Shown piece by piece: positions 16,654-25,800 of a stretch of 64,000 nt of DNA; within the stretch, counting starts at the first letter, position 1; the number at the start of each line of letters is the position of its first letter. The stretch is taken from NCBI GenBank assembly GCA_964557575.1, contig CAZLBC010000019.1:1-64000 (forward strand), written 5' to 3'. A program made the translations under genes and the position numbers. A model generated the notes under the pieces. The model was not told where the DNA came from. It searched no databases and saw nothing but the letters and a program-made list of their open reading frames with translations. Origin of the DNA: CAZLBC01 sp964557575 (GTDB lineage: Bacteria > Planctomycetota > Phycisphaerae > SM23-33).

Positions 16654-19585
16654 TCGCCCGGACCTGGCCTTCGTCGAGCGCGACCTCCCGGTGGTCCTCG
16701 TCGGCCAGCACTTCCCAGAGGCGGCTGCGGAGGGTGCCAAACGAGAGGGGCTCGGCCTTGAAGTGCCGCATGCCGTAGCTGTAGTCGAAGAAGTGGACCC
16801 ATCCGCCCGCGATCAGCGCCCGGTACGAGGCGGGCACGCGGTGCTCGTCCGGCGTTCCCCGCAAATCGAGGGGCACCTTCCTGCCGCCGTCGTGGCAGTG
16901 GACGCAGCGGGCGTTTAAAACCGGCTGCACGACCCGCCGGTAATCCAGCGGCCCGGCCCCCCAGGGCGGTGGTTCCAGATGCCGCGGCGGGCGGTCCAGG
17001 GCCGCGCAGCGGTCCATGGCCGGCGCCATGCACCGGCTCTCGTGGCAGCCGATGCAGCCGCGCCGCTCGCCGGGCTGGAGCTGGACGACGCTGCGCATCC
17101 GCTGCAGCTCGTTGTACGCGGCGTCGAGCAATTGGAAGTAGAGTACCCGGCCGGCCGGGGCGAGAAAACTCGCCGACCCGTCCGCGGCGACCGGCACCGT
17201 GCCGAGCGATGCCTTGGCCACGTAGCTGGGCCAGCCGCGGGGTTCCCGGACCCGGTAGCGGCCCGGTCCCGCCGCCGACACGAGGCGCGTCCAGTCGTTG
17301 TTGGTCCGCAGGGGCGCCGCCGGCGCGTTCGTCGTCCGGGTTTCGTACGCGGACGCCGGGCCGTGCACGAAGCGGATCGGCGCGGCGTAGAAGTCGGTGA
17401 ACGGCCGGTGATCGGCGCAGTACTGCCCGTCGGGGAGCGGCGCCAGGTCGGCGGGGACCTCCTCGGCGACCCGCAGGTACTTCGCCCGGCCGCGCGCGAC
17501 GGACGGACCGAGGCCCGTGTAGACGTCCTGCACGATAAACTGGCCCATGCCGGCCGCCGCCAGCGTGGGGTCGATCTGGCGGGCCGGGACGGCCGGGCGC
17601 GGCCGCGGATGCAGCGGGACGGGGTGCCGGCTGCTGATCACCGGGTCCGCGTACAGCCACTCCCGGTTGCCCCAGCGGTCGATGACGTACAGGCACCAGG
17701 TGTGCTTGTTGTCGGGATTGTGACTCACGAGGAAGTGGTCGCGCGAAATCGGGAAGGGATCCCGGAACGTGTTGTGGGGCGACCGGCTCATCTGGTAGTG
17801 GGGCCGGGTGTCGGGCGTGATGTTCGTGATCGCCGCCGTGTAGAACGGCCCCCGGGTCCGGTCGATCAGGGCGACGGGGCCCTGGTGGGCGCCGTGCGAC
17901 ATGAGCGTGCAGACGATTTCCCGGGTGCCGGGGACCTCGCGGGCCTGGCTGTAGCAGTTGGGCGTGTTGTTGCCGAAGACCAGCGCCGGGTGCGTGCCGT
18001 CGGGGCGGATCGACCAGAGCGTGTGGCCGAAGTCGGCGCCCTTGTCGAGGTACTCCGAGCGGGTCCACAGGAGCCGCCCGCTGTGCATGACCGCGGGCTT
18101 CCACTCGCTGAGGTTGGCGTGTGACAGGCGCCGTATGTTCGTCCCGTCGGCGTCCATGCGGTAGAGGACGTAGACCTGCGGGCGCCAGCAGAGGAAACGG
18201 ACCGCGCACCGCGTGCTGTGGAAGGCCACGCCGCCGTCAGGCAGGCAGACCGGGTCGAAATCGTGAAACGGGCCGCCGGTCAGCCGCTGCAGTGCCGTCC
18301 CGTCGGTGCGCATCCGGTACAGGTGCCAGTAGGAGGCCCAGCCGTCCACTGCCGGCTCGTCGGGCCGGTAGGCGAAATAGACGTGTTCGGCCGCGTAATC
18401 CGGCACCGGTTCCCGCACGATGCCCGCGCCGCCGTCGAAGAGCCGCCTGATGCGGGCCCGGTCGGGCCGGAACCGCCCCTCCTCGTCGCGGGGGACCTGC
18501 AGGACGTAGACGCCGCCGCCCGGCTGCAGGATGCCGTCGAGGTGCTCGCTGTAGTTGTGCGATTCCAGGAACGGGTGCCGCTTGGCGAACAGGATTCGCG
18601 CCAGCGGCCCGAGGGCGGGGTCGCGGAAAAAGAGTTGCCGCTTCGCGCGACGCGTTGTCGTGTAGAGGGCCGCGTCGTCCGGGTTATCGGCGGCCCGGCG
18701 GCGAAAGCCGGCCGCCGCCGCGCGTGCCGCGCGGACGTCGACGCCCTTCCGGTCCAGCCGGTCGATCATCTCCTCCAGCAGCACCAGCACCCGCTCCAGC
18801 GGCGCAAGGCGCGCGAGGCGCCCCCAGTAGGGCGGCCCGCCGGGCGCGGCCGGCCGGTCGACCCGCAGGGGCGAGAGATGATCGTCGGCCGGAATCTTCC
18901 GCCAGGCCGCCCGCTCGCGGCCGAAGGCGTACCGGAGGAACCCGTCCCGGGACTTCTCGGGGAGCCGGTCGACCGGGAAGGCGGGGAGGCGGCGCGACCG
19001 CGCGGCCGCCGGCCGGTCCCGCCGGCCGACCGACTCCCACCGCTCGCCGTCCGGCGAGACGAGGACCGCGAACGACACGGGGATCCGGTCGGTGTACTTT
19101 CCGGTCCGGTCGCGGGTGACGACGACGCGGGAGACGGTGGCCGGCCGGGGCAGCTCGACCTGCGCCCACTCGTTGTCCCCCCCGGCGGCGATCCAGCTGT
19201 GATCGTTGCCGTAGCGGCCGTCGTTGAGGTGCGCGACGCGGTGTATGGCGTAGCCGGGCAGCAGCGAAGACGCGGTGGCCGCCGCGCCCCGCGCGGCCGC
19301 GGCGAGGTTCCCCGCATCGCCGGGGCCGAAGACCTCCAGCTCGTCGATACACGGCTGAGTTTTTCCGCTGGTCGCGCGGATGGCCACGCGCACGAACCGG
19401 GCCTTCCGGGGGGTAAAAGCGAGTGTGCCGGGCGACGGATTGTTCGTATTCGACGAGAGCCGCGCCAGGGTTTCCCGGAATTCATCGGCTACCGGCCGCG
19501 GGCCGGGTTCCCCGGCTGCCGCCGGGGCGCATCCCGCCGCCGGGAGCAGGACGATGCCGGTCAGCCATGTGATCAACGGTTTCAT
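16559..19585 (-). CDS. HzsA-related lipoprotein: discoidin domain, PD40-type propeller, two c-type haem motifs
   Basis: 1008 aa from the ATG at 19585. The open frame continues upstream but is non-coding in character there. The leader GIVLLPAAGCAPAAAG suggests a lipoprotein, although the lipobox is marginal. Residues about 40-210 form an F5/8C-like domain (CIDELEVFGPGDAGNL). The middle has TolB/PD40-like blades (YRMDADGTNIRRLSHANLSE) as in the hydrazine-synthase alpha-subunit middle domain. CIGCH (844-848) and CVHCH (894-898) are covalent haem-binding motifs. Proteins of this type occur widely outside anammox bacteria, so hydrazine synthesis is not implied. An envelope-located electron-transfer or oxidoreductase role is inferred. 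A small Cys-rich protein is encoded 44 bp upstream. Confidence 0.75.
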   Translation of the reverse strand: MKPLITWLTGIVLLPAAGCAPAAAGEPGPRPVADEFRETLARLSSNTNNPSPGTLAFTPRKARFVRVAIRATSGKTQPCIDELEVFGPGDAGNLAAAARGAAATASSLLPGYAIHRVAHLNDGRYGNDHSWIAAGGDNEWAQVELPRPATVSRVVVTRDRTGKYTDRIPVSFAVLVSPDGERWESVGRRDRPAAARSRRLPAFPVDRLPEKSRDGFLRYAFGRERAAWRKIPADDHLSPLRVDRPAAPGGPPYWGRLARLAPLERVLVLLEEMIDRLDRKGVDVRAARAAAAGFRRRAADNPDDAALYTTTRRAKRQLFFRDPALGPLARILFAKRHPFLESHNYSEHLDGILQPGGGVYVLQVPRDEEGRFRPDRARIRRLFDGGAGIVREPVPDYAAEHVYFAYRPDEPAVDGWASYWHLYRMRTDGTALQRLTGGPFHDFDPVCLPDGGVAFHSTRCAVRFLCWRPQVYVLYRMDADGTNIRRLSHANLSEWKPAVMHSGRLLWTRSEYLDKGADFGHTLWSIRPDGTHPALVFGNNTPNCYSQAREVPGTREIVCTLMSHGAHQGPVALIDRTRGPFYTAAITNITPDTRPHYQMSRSPHNTFRDPFPISRDHFLVSHNPDNKHTWCLYVIDRWGNREWLYADPVISSRHPVPLHPRPRPAVPARQIDPTLAAAGMGQFIVQDVYTGLGPSVARGRAKYLRVAEEVPADLAPLPDGQYCADHRPFTDFYAAPIRFVHGPASAYETRTTNAPAAPLRTNNDWTRLVSAAGPGRYRVREPRGWPSYVAKASLGTVPVAADGSASFLAPAGRVLYFQLLDAAYNELQRMRSVVQLQPGERRGCIGCHESRCMAPAMDRCAALDRPPRHLEPPPWGAGPLDYRRVVQPVLNARCVHCHDGGRKVPLDLRGTPDEHRVPASYRALIAGGWVHFFDYSYGMRHFKAEPLSFGTLRSRLWEVLADEDHREVALDEGQVRAIKAWTDLNCPLWPDYLLRTRRPGPPAAQARR

Positions 19586-19629
19586 GCGCGCCTGCCTTTG
19601 CCGGCGTCCGGACGCGGCGGCGGGGCCGG

Positions 19630-19833
19630 TTACAGTTCCCGCGGCATGCAGAGGCTCTCGGCCGCGTGCGCGATACGGCCGCAGATGTAGCACTTGTACC
19701 GCGGGTCCTTCACCAGGGCGGCGTAGTCCTCCTCGTTTTCCTGGTGGTAGCCGTACGAGACGAAGTAGCAGAGGTGCCGGGTGTGTTCGTCGCCGGTGCA
19801 CTGCTTGTTGTCTTCGGGGTGTTCTTCGCTCAT
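19630..19833 (-). CDS. Small Cys-pair protein, possible zinc ribbon
   Basis: 67 aa with a good ribosome-binding site (AAAGGA, 9 bases). The sequence is acidic and His-rich, with a CYICGRIAHAAESLCMPREL ending: two cysteines as CxxC, one further Cys, and earlier Cys residues at about 12 and 22. This is consistent with a rubredoxin-like or zinc-ribbon metal site. It lies 44 bp upstream of the two-haem HzsA-like gene in the same direction and is probably cotranscribed. Its function is not recognised. Confidence 0.65.
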   Translation of the reverse strand: MSEEHPEDNKQCTGDEHTRHLCYFVSYGYHQENEEDYAALVKDPRYKCYICGRIAHAAESLCMPREL

Positions 19834-19961
19834 GATCGCGTTCCTTTGTGGGTGGAAAACAGGAAAAAAGGTTCCTCACACCGCTACTATCCGATAAATA
19901 TCCCGCCGGTGCAAGGGGCAAGAGAAAACGGCGATACCCGGTGCCGCTGCGTTCTCTGGGC

Positions 19962-20075
19962 TTATGGTGGACCGGGGGCAAGCCGTAAGTGCTTGTCCGC
20001 GCAGGAAGCGGGTGCGGCCGCGAGGAGGGGCAGCACGGCGGACGTGAGAAATGCGCGGCGGCTTGTGGGCGTGAC
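19962..20075 (-). pseudogene. Stub of a twin-arginine-exported protein (start lost, body deleted)
   Basis: Reading on the minus strand gives TPTSRRAFLTSAVLPLLAAA followed by about 17 more residues and a TAA at 19962-19964. This is a textbook Tat signal (SRRAFL, hydrophobic stretch, APASC end), but there is no start codon in frame after the stop of the preceding gene at 20080 and nothing after the signal. It is best read as the 5' remnant of a deleted exported protein. Confidence 0.6.
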
Positions 20076-20079
20076 GGTG

Positions 20080-20442
20080 TTACTTCCCGATGCCGCATTC
20101 CAGGACGAAGTAGTCGGGATTCATCGGGGCGAGCGCGTCCTTGATCTTCTCCAGCTCGCCGGCCGGGCCGTGGGCCTCGATGCGCACGAGGTTGGCGATC
20201 TCCATGAACTTGCCGAGGGCCTCCCCGCAGTTCTCGATGTGTGCCTGGAAGCCGGCCGCGTCGGTGTAGGCCTCCCGGCAACATATGATGTTTCCGTTCA
20301 TGGTGAAGTTGTAAAACAGGCACTTATCCTCGTTCTTCACCAGTTCGCAGAACTGTGTCAGGAAGTTCTTGGCGGCGTCCATGTTCGCGTCTTCGATCTC
20401 GAAATAGGGGTTGATGCTGACGGCGTTGTCGAAAGTGCTCAT
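20080..20442 (-). CDS. ABM-like dimeric alpha/beta-barrel protein
   Basis: 120 aa with a strong AAAGGAG site. The pattern (VSINPYFEIEDANMDAAKNF; CLFYNFTMNGNIICCREAYT; AYTDAAGFQAHIENCGEALG) fits the antibiotic-biosynthesis-monooxygenase-like dimeric barrel superfamily. No cofactor site is evident and members of the superfamily have varied roles, including quinol oxidation and stress functions, so no reaction is assigned. It lies between an SGNH esterase gene and the Tat stub/Cys-rich protein/HzsA-like genes, all on the minus strand. Confidence 0.65.
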   Translation of the reverse strand: MSTFDNAVSINPYFEIEDANMDAAKNFLTQFCELVKNEDKCLFYNFTMNGNIICCREAYTDAAGFQAHIENCGEALGKFMEIANLVRIEAHGPAGELEKIKDALAPMNPDYFVLECGIGK

Positions 20443-20590
20443 GCGTTGTTTCTCCTTTCGGTGTTCGGGTGTAGGAGTACGATACGAAAGTGCGGCGGAT
20501 TTTCCAACGGTTTTTTGTCAAAGGGGGCTTCGTCTATTCGCGTAATCGGGGCGTGGACCGGTCACTGCCGGGCGGTGCCGCCAACCGGCC

Positions 20591-21322
20591 CTACTGCGGG
20601 CGGCCGTCAGCGGCCGGCTTCCTGCCGTCGGCGAGGGCCTTCGCCTGGCGCGCGAGACGGTGTCCGAACAGGGCGTAGCCCTCCTTCGTGTAGTGCAGGT
20701 CGTTGCGCTTTCTGCCGCCCTTGACCTTGTCGTTCAGGTCGTCGGTGTCCACCCACGCGCCGAGCGGGTCCTCCTTGGCGACTGCGACCTGGGCCTTACG
20801 GACCGCGTTCCAGTGGTCGCTCGCGAGGCAGTCGCTGAGCCGGCCGATGACGAACGCCATCTTCGGCTGCTCGAGGTCGCGCCGCAGGTTTTTGATCAAC
20901 TGCGTCATGGCGTCCTTATAGGCGGCGCTGAGCTTCTCCTTGGCGTCGCGCTCACCCTGCATCCAGCAGAAGGTCACCGTGGCGGGCTTCGGGTATTTCT
21001 TCAGGAGTTTCCGGTACTGTTCGAGGATCGGCTTGTAGAACACGGTTTGCTTGCAGGTCGCATTCAGCTTGTGTTTCTTCGCGATCTCGTTCCACTCCTC
21101 GACCCAGAGGCGTATGGGGCGGCCGCCGCGCGCGACCTTTATATACGCCACCTCCCCGTCGGCGAAGAGTTTCTTCGCCTCGGGGAGGAAACCGGCCTCG
21201 GGTTTCATGCCGGCCATGTTGGACTGGCCCGAGAGGATGAAGACGTGAACGGGTTTGTCGGCGTCGATCGCGGTGCAGGTCGCGGCGGCGAGAACGAGGG
21301 GCAACAGCCTGAGCGTTTTCAT
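20591..21322 (-). CDS. Secreted SGNH hydrolase, sialate-O-acetylesterase-like (CE6/SASA)
   Basis: 243 aa with a signal peptide (MKTLRLLPLVLAAATCTAID) and an AGGAG ribosome-binding site. HVFILSGQSNMAG supplies the catalytic Ser in the SASA-type GQSNM motif. KRNDLHYTKEGY supplies the Asp-x-His pair, and FCWMQGERDA is the conserved oxyanion-loop block. It probably removes acetyl groups from glycans such as acetylated xylan or sialic acids in the envelope. TATAAT at 21349-21354 (complement), 26 bases before the start, is a likely -10 box; no convincing -35 is present. Confidence 0.8.
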   Translation of the reverse strand: MKTLRLLPLVLAAATCTAIDADKPVHVFILSGQSNMAGMKPEAGFLPEAKKLFADGEVAYIKVARGGRPIRLWVEEWNEIAKKHKLNATCKQTVFYKPILEQYRKLLKKYPKPATVTFCWMQGERDAKEKLSAAYKDAMTQLIKNLRRDLEQPKMAFVIGRLSDCLASDHWNAVRKAQVAVAKEDPLGAWVDTDDLNDKVKGGRKRNDLHYTKEGYALFGHRLARQAKALADGRKPAADGRPQ

Positions 21323-21538
21323 CGTTTTCTCCTGTGAAGTAAGGGGTGATTATACCCCGTGACGGTAACCGGCTCACGGGAAATTCAGTTGCCGCTGCCG
21401 GTCCCGGGGCAATCTCGATGACGCGTGCCATGGCGGTGTTCGTCGCCGTGGATCGCAGCAGGCTACGCGGACGAATCATTCGCGCAGTCGTCCTGTTCTT
21501 TCCACCAGGCCCTGTATAACGGTTTAACAGCCATACGC
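21323..21538. other. Intergenic, nothing recognised
   Basis: Apart from the esterase -10 box, no gene-like frame, structured RNA or repeat is supported here. Confidence 0.4.
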
Positions 21539-21562
21539 CGGAAAAATGCCCTGACCCCCTAT
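21539..21562 (-). repeat. Diverged copy of the GGGGTCAGG-type repeat
   Basis: On the minus strand this reads taggggg-tcagggc-attttt, resembling the 33-bp repeats at 7979-8048 (ataaaggggtcagg..ccttttctccg). It marks the boundary between the GC-rich esterase region and the AT-rich DUF4143 module. Confidence 0.5.
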
Positions 21563-21570
21563 GCTTAAAA

Positions 21571-21658
21571 TGTGGATTAATTATCCATAAATTAATATAA
21601 ATTTGTGGAGTTAAAACCCACATTTTTATTGACAATTCGTGGATTTGGTGCTTATATT
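21571..21658 (+). promoter_or_regulatory. Iteron-bearing promoter of the DUF4143 ATPase gene
   Basis: TTGACA (21629-21634) and TATATT (21653-21658) with an 18-bp spacer form a near-consensus sigma-70 promoter. The expected start falls at the ATG (21664), so the mRNA would be leaderless or nearly so. Three (T/C)GTGGA elements (21571, 21604, 21638) are spaced 33 and 34 bp apart, the last inside the spacer, which suggests an operator. Confidence 0.6.
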
Positions 21659-21663
21659 ATCGC

Positions 21664-22788
21664 ATGATTGAGAGACATTACAACCTGGCGCAGGAAATAC
21701 GCCCTGGGAAAGTACTGTTGCTTACCGGCGCGCGGCAGGTGGGGAAAACGACTCTCCTGCGGGGTTTTCTCGAAAAAACGACGCTGCGATATAAACTCGA
21801 TTCAGGTGATAATATCCGCCTCCGCGATCTTCTCGGGTCAAGCGATTTTGACAGGATTCTCGGCTACGCGGAGGGGTATGAACTGATTGCCATTGACGAG
21901 GCGCAAAATATTCCACGGATAGGAACTGCCCTCAAGATCCTGGTCGATGAATGCCCCGAAATGCATATTATCGCGAGCGGGTCGGCTTCGTTTGAACTGA
22001 CGCGCCAGGTCGGCGAACCGCTGACGGGTCGAAAACGTACCTGCCATCTTTTTCCCGTCGCCCAGATGGAAATGCTTAACCATTGCAATCTTCAGGAACT
22101 TAAAGGGCAACTGGAAACATTTCTCGTATACGGCGCCTACCCGGAGGTTGTCACTGAACAGTCTTCGGTAGAAAAACAAGAACTGCTCATGGAACTGGTC
22201 GACTCGTACCTCCTGAAGGATATTCTTGCGCTTGAAAAGGTGAAAAGCGCACGAACATTGCTCGACCTGCTCAAGCTACTCGCGTTCCAGATCGGCAGCG
22301 AAGTCTCTTTGAACGAATTGGCCGGACAGCTCAATATCGATGTCAAAACGGCCGGCCGCTATCTGGATTTGCTGGAGAAAAGCTATATCCTGCTTCGTGC
22401 GACAGGCTTCAGTCGCAATCTTCGAAAAGAAGTGACATCAAAACACCGCTACTATTTCGTGGATAACGGCATCCGTAATGCGGTCATCTCACGGTTCAAC
22501 CGGCTTGCCGAGCGGGACGACGTGGGCGCGTTGTGGGAGAATTTCATGGTCGTTGAACGCCGGAAATTCCTGACATACAGCGGCTGCAGGATACCGCTCC
22601 ACTTTTGGCGCACGTACAACCAAAAAGAGATTGACTGGGTGGAGGAGCGCGACGGAAGATTATTCGGCTACGAGTGCAAGTGGTCTGCGAAAAAACGTAC
22701 ACGGCCTCCACGAGAATGGATGGAACATTATCAGAACGCCGAATTCTCCGTCGTCACACCCCATTCGGGTTATGAACTGATCACGTAG
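21664..22788 (+). CDS. AAA_14/DUF4143 P-loop ATPase
   Basis: 374 aa. The Walker A motif GARQVGKT (22-29) and Walker B LIAIDEAQ (Asp78/Glu79) define the AAA_14 domain; the C-terminal third is DUF4143 (FWRTYNQKEIDWVEE, then FGYECKWSAKK, a restriction-endonuclease-like fold). The biological role of this very widespread, often horizontally transferred family is not established. Base composition is visibly more AT-rich than the neighbours, and the gene stands alone with its own promoter, pointing to recent acquisition. It converges with the PQQ-propeller gene, 49 bp apart. Confidence 0.85.
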   Translation: MIERHYNLAQEIRPGKVLLLTGARQVGKTTLLRGFLEKTTLRYKLDSGDNIRLRDLLGSSDFDRILGYAEGYELIAIDEAQNIPRIGTALKILVDECPEMHIIASGSASFELTRQVGEPLTGRKRTCHLFPVAQMEMLNHCNLQELKGQLETFLVYGAYPEVVTEQSSVEKQELLMELVDSYLLKDILALEKVKSARTLLDLLKLLAFQIGSEVSLNELAGQLNIDVKTAGRYLDLLEKSYILLRATGFSRNLRKEVTSKHRYYFVDNGIRNAVISRFNRLAERDDVGALWENFMVVERRKFLTYSGCRIPLHFWRTYNQKEIDWVEERDGRLFGYECKWSAKKRTRPPREWMEHYQNAEFSVVTPHSGYELIT

Positions 22789-22837
22789 TACTCTGTCAAC
22801 ACGAAAACCCCAGGTCCGGCGGAAGACAGGCGATCCG

Positions 22838-25800
22838 TCAGTCGTTTCGCTCAATCGTGATCGGCGCGACGTCGATAACGGCGCTGTCCATCAGGTACCC
22901 GACGTGCGTGATCTTTCGCAGGGGAGATTTCAGCTTCGCATCGAGTTTCACGCCGTTGGCGACGTAAGTGACCTTCCGGGCGGCGAGGTCGACGGTGACG
23001 ACCGCCTCCAGGCCTTTCTTCTCGGGGGCGCTGACCTTCGCTCGGACGGCCTTCTTCTCGCCGCCGGCGAAGGGGCCCTGCACGATGGCGGCCGTCTGGG
23101 GCCGGAGGCGTACGCCGCACTTGACGAGGTCCGGTTCCCGGGCGCTCGCGCCGAACGCGAGGTACCCGTTTCGCAGCAGGCCTCGGGCCTGCGGCACGGC
23201 GCGGATCCGGGTTCGGAACGTGGCGGTCCCCGTAATGGGTTTTTCGAGTTTTTTGACCGCGATTCCCAGCGTGTCCTTGCCTTTCGCCCGCAGGCGATAG
23301 CCGAGCTTGGACGCGAAGACGCTGCATCCGTTGACCACGGCGAAGTCGTTGTTCTTCGGTTCCGGCAGCGGCAGCAGGTAGTCCGGATCCTCGGGCTTGT
23401 CCCAGACGGTGTGGAGGGGCTGGGACTTCAGCGACGGCAGGGCGGCGATCCCGGCGGCCGAAATGGCCAGCAGCCGCCCGTCAACCGTGCTCATGAACAG
23501 CCGCCCGTGTGCCGCGGCCATGCCGTCGAACACCGGGATGGTATCGAGTTTGTGCCGGGCTTTCACCGTGCCGTCGGCCTTCCCGACCAGCCAGAGCTGT
23601 CCGCCGTGTTTGCCGGCGTAGGCCTCTTCCTGGCGCTTCAGCAGCGCGCGGACATCGGGGTTGTCGGGATTGTGGTAGGCGTAGCGCTCATCGATCACGT
23701 CCGGCGGGCCGGCCACGATCAGCACGTCGCCCGCGAGGCACAGGGAGCGGGCGAACACCGCCGGCTGGTCCACCTGCCAGCGGGTCCGGGCGGCGCTGAG
23801 CACCTCGTCCGGGAAATACCACCGCAGTCGCCAGTCGGAGGAGGTGGCGTTGCGCTCCGGCCGCCGCTTGTTCATCGCCCGGGAGGCCTTGAGCGTGCGC
23901 CGGATATCCTCCTCGGTCACCGTCTTGCGGGCGGCGAAGAGCTTGTACTCGATCACGGAGGCATTGACCATGTACGCGGGTTTGCGCCCGTAGCCGTACA
24001 CGGCGTCGTCGTCGAAGCACAGGATCCGCCCGGCGGGTACGTAGCGACCCGCCTGATACCAGCCGCCGTAGCCGCCGACCATGCGGCGGCCGTACGTCCA
24101 GTAGGACCGGAAGAAGTAGGAATCGTCGACGAAGCCGATCTGGCAGAACAGGTGGGCGTCCTCGGGGGACTGCTCGGTGGCGGCGAGGACGGCAAGTTCC
24201 GAGCGCGTGCCGTCGAAGGCGATTTTCTGCGACCGCATCCAGAGGTTCCTGCCGTCGCAGGAGAGGACGTCTGAGAGGCCGACGGGCATGGTGTTGCCGG
24301 GGGTCCGCTTGAGGTAGGCATCGTGCATGTTCTTGTCGCTCGCCGGGTCCTCGTCGTCCCAGACGACTTCGCCCAGCAGTGTCCCCGTCTTCGCCTCCAG
24401 CCGCAGGAAGTGGATGCCGCCGTCGAGGTAGATGCTGCGGCCGGCCGTGCAGTACACCACCGCCCGGCCGTCGGCGTCCTTGCGGACGAGCACGCTGCCG
24501 TGGACCGGCCAGACCGACGCGATGCGCTCCTCCGCCATGTGCCGCTGGTCGACGGGCGCGGCCCTGAATCGCCACGCCGGCGCGCCGTCGGCGGCGCGGA
24601 GCGCGTACACGCAGCCGTCGGCCGACCCGAAGATCAGCAGGCCGTCGTGGTAGGTCGGGGGGGTGTCCGTCTGGCCGCCGGTCGTGCAGGTCCACCGCAC
24701 GGTGCCGTCGCGGGCATCCAGGGCATACACCGTGTCCCGGTCCCGGGCCGCGACGAAGACTGTGCCCGCGGCGATGACCGGCTGGGTCAGCCGACCGCCG
24801 AGGGCGGTCTCCCAGCTCTTCCCGGTCGCGGCCGGCGCGTCCGGCGCGGCAGCGCTGCGGGCGGGGTCGCGGCGGAAGGTGGGCCAGTCGCCCGGGCCGG
24901 CGGCCGGCCCCGCGACCGCGCCGAAAGCGGGGCCGCGCTCCAGGCGGGGATCGGCGGCGGGCTTCGGCACGGGGGCCGCCTTGAGGGCCTTGAATCCCTT
25001 GAGCTTCGCCTCGAGCTGGCAGCCGCAGGCGTCGAACGAGGCGTAGGTCATCCCGTTGCACGGCATGACGCCGTAGATGCAGCCGCCGCGGAACCAGTGG
25101 TTGGGCGTCCAGTGTTCCTCGCGCAGGTCGACGTACTCCGTGCCGTTGCGGCCGGTGATCAGGAACCGCCCGGTCGCCTTCGAGGGATAGCAGCGATGAT
25201 GGAACCAGTGCAGGTTCACGTCCGGTGCGAACTCGCGCTTCTGCGCACCGGTCAGGGGGTCGTACCCGGTCCAGACGCCGTCGTGGTCGCTTCCGGCGAT
25301 GGCCGCCGTCCAGGCCAGGCCGTCGACCACGAACAGGTCCCGCAGCGACAGGTGCCCGCTGGGCTTGTGGCGCTGCTCCCAGATCTTTTTGCCGTCCGCG
25401 AGCATCCAGCCCGACATCCTTCCGTTGTTTGTCGCCAGCAGAACGCGGTCCCGGTAGATCAGCACGCGCGGGCCGGTGTTGCTGGGCACGGGCATCTTGA
25501 GGGGCGTTTCCGCCGCGTCCCACCGCGTCTTGCCCGATTGCTTCTCAAGGCAGACCAGTTTCCGGCCGTCGTGGAACACGATGGATTTCGCGTCGGCGGC
25601 CAGCGAGCAGGGCGCGACCGGGATGTCCCGCTTCCAGAGCAGCTTCCCCGCGCCCGCCCGGCAGGCCACGATGCGCCGTTCTGTCCGGTTCCACCCCCAC
25701 CCGCTGTTCGAGGCCCGCGTGTTCGACCAGACGTACGTGCCGACGCGGCGGAAGTCCGGCAGGCGCGACTTCTCGGTACCGGCCACCAGCAGGGCCGTGT

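Noticed and set aside
16559..19585. Anammox-type hydrazine synthase
   Set aside because: Only one HzsA-like protein is present, with no beta or gamma subunits or hydrazine dehydrogenase nearby, and similar proteins are common outside anammox bacteria.
19586..20323. Upstream extension of the HzsA-like frame
   Set aside because: It covers the Cys-rich and ABM-like genes in another frame, has composition bias only, and the ATG at 19585 gives a proper leader.
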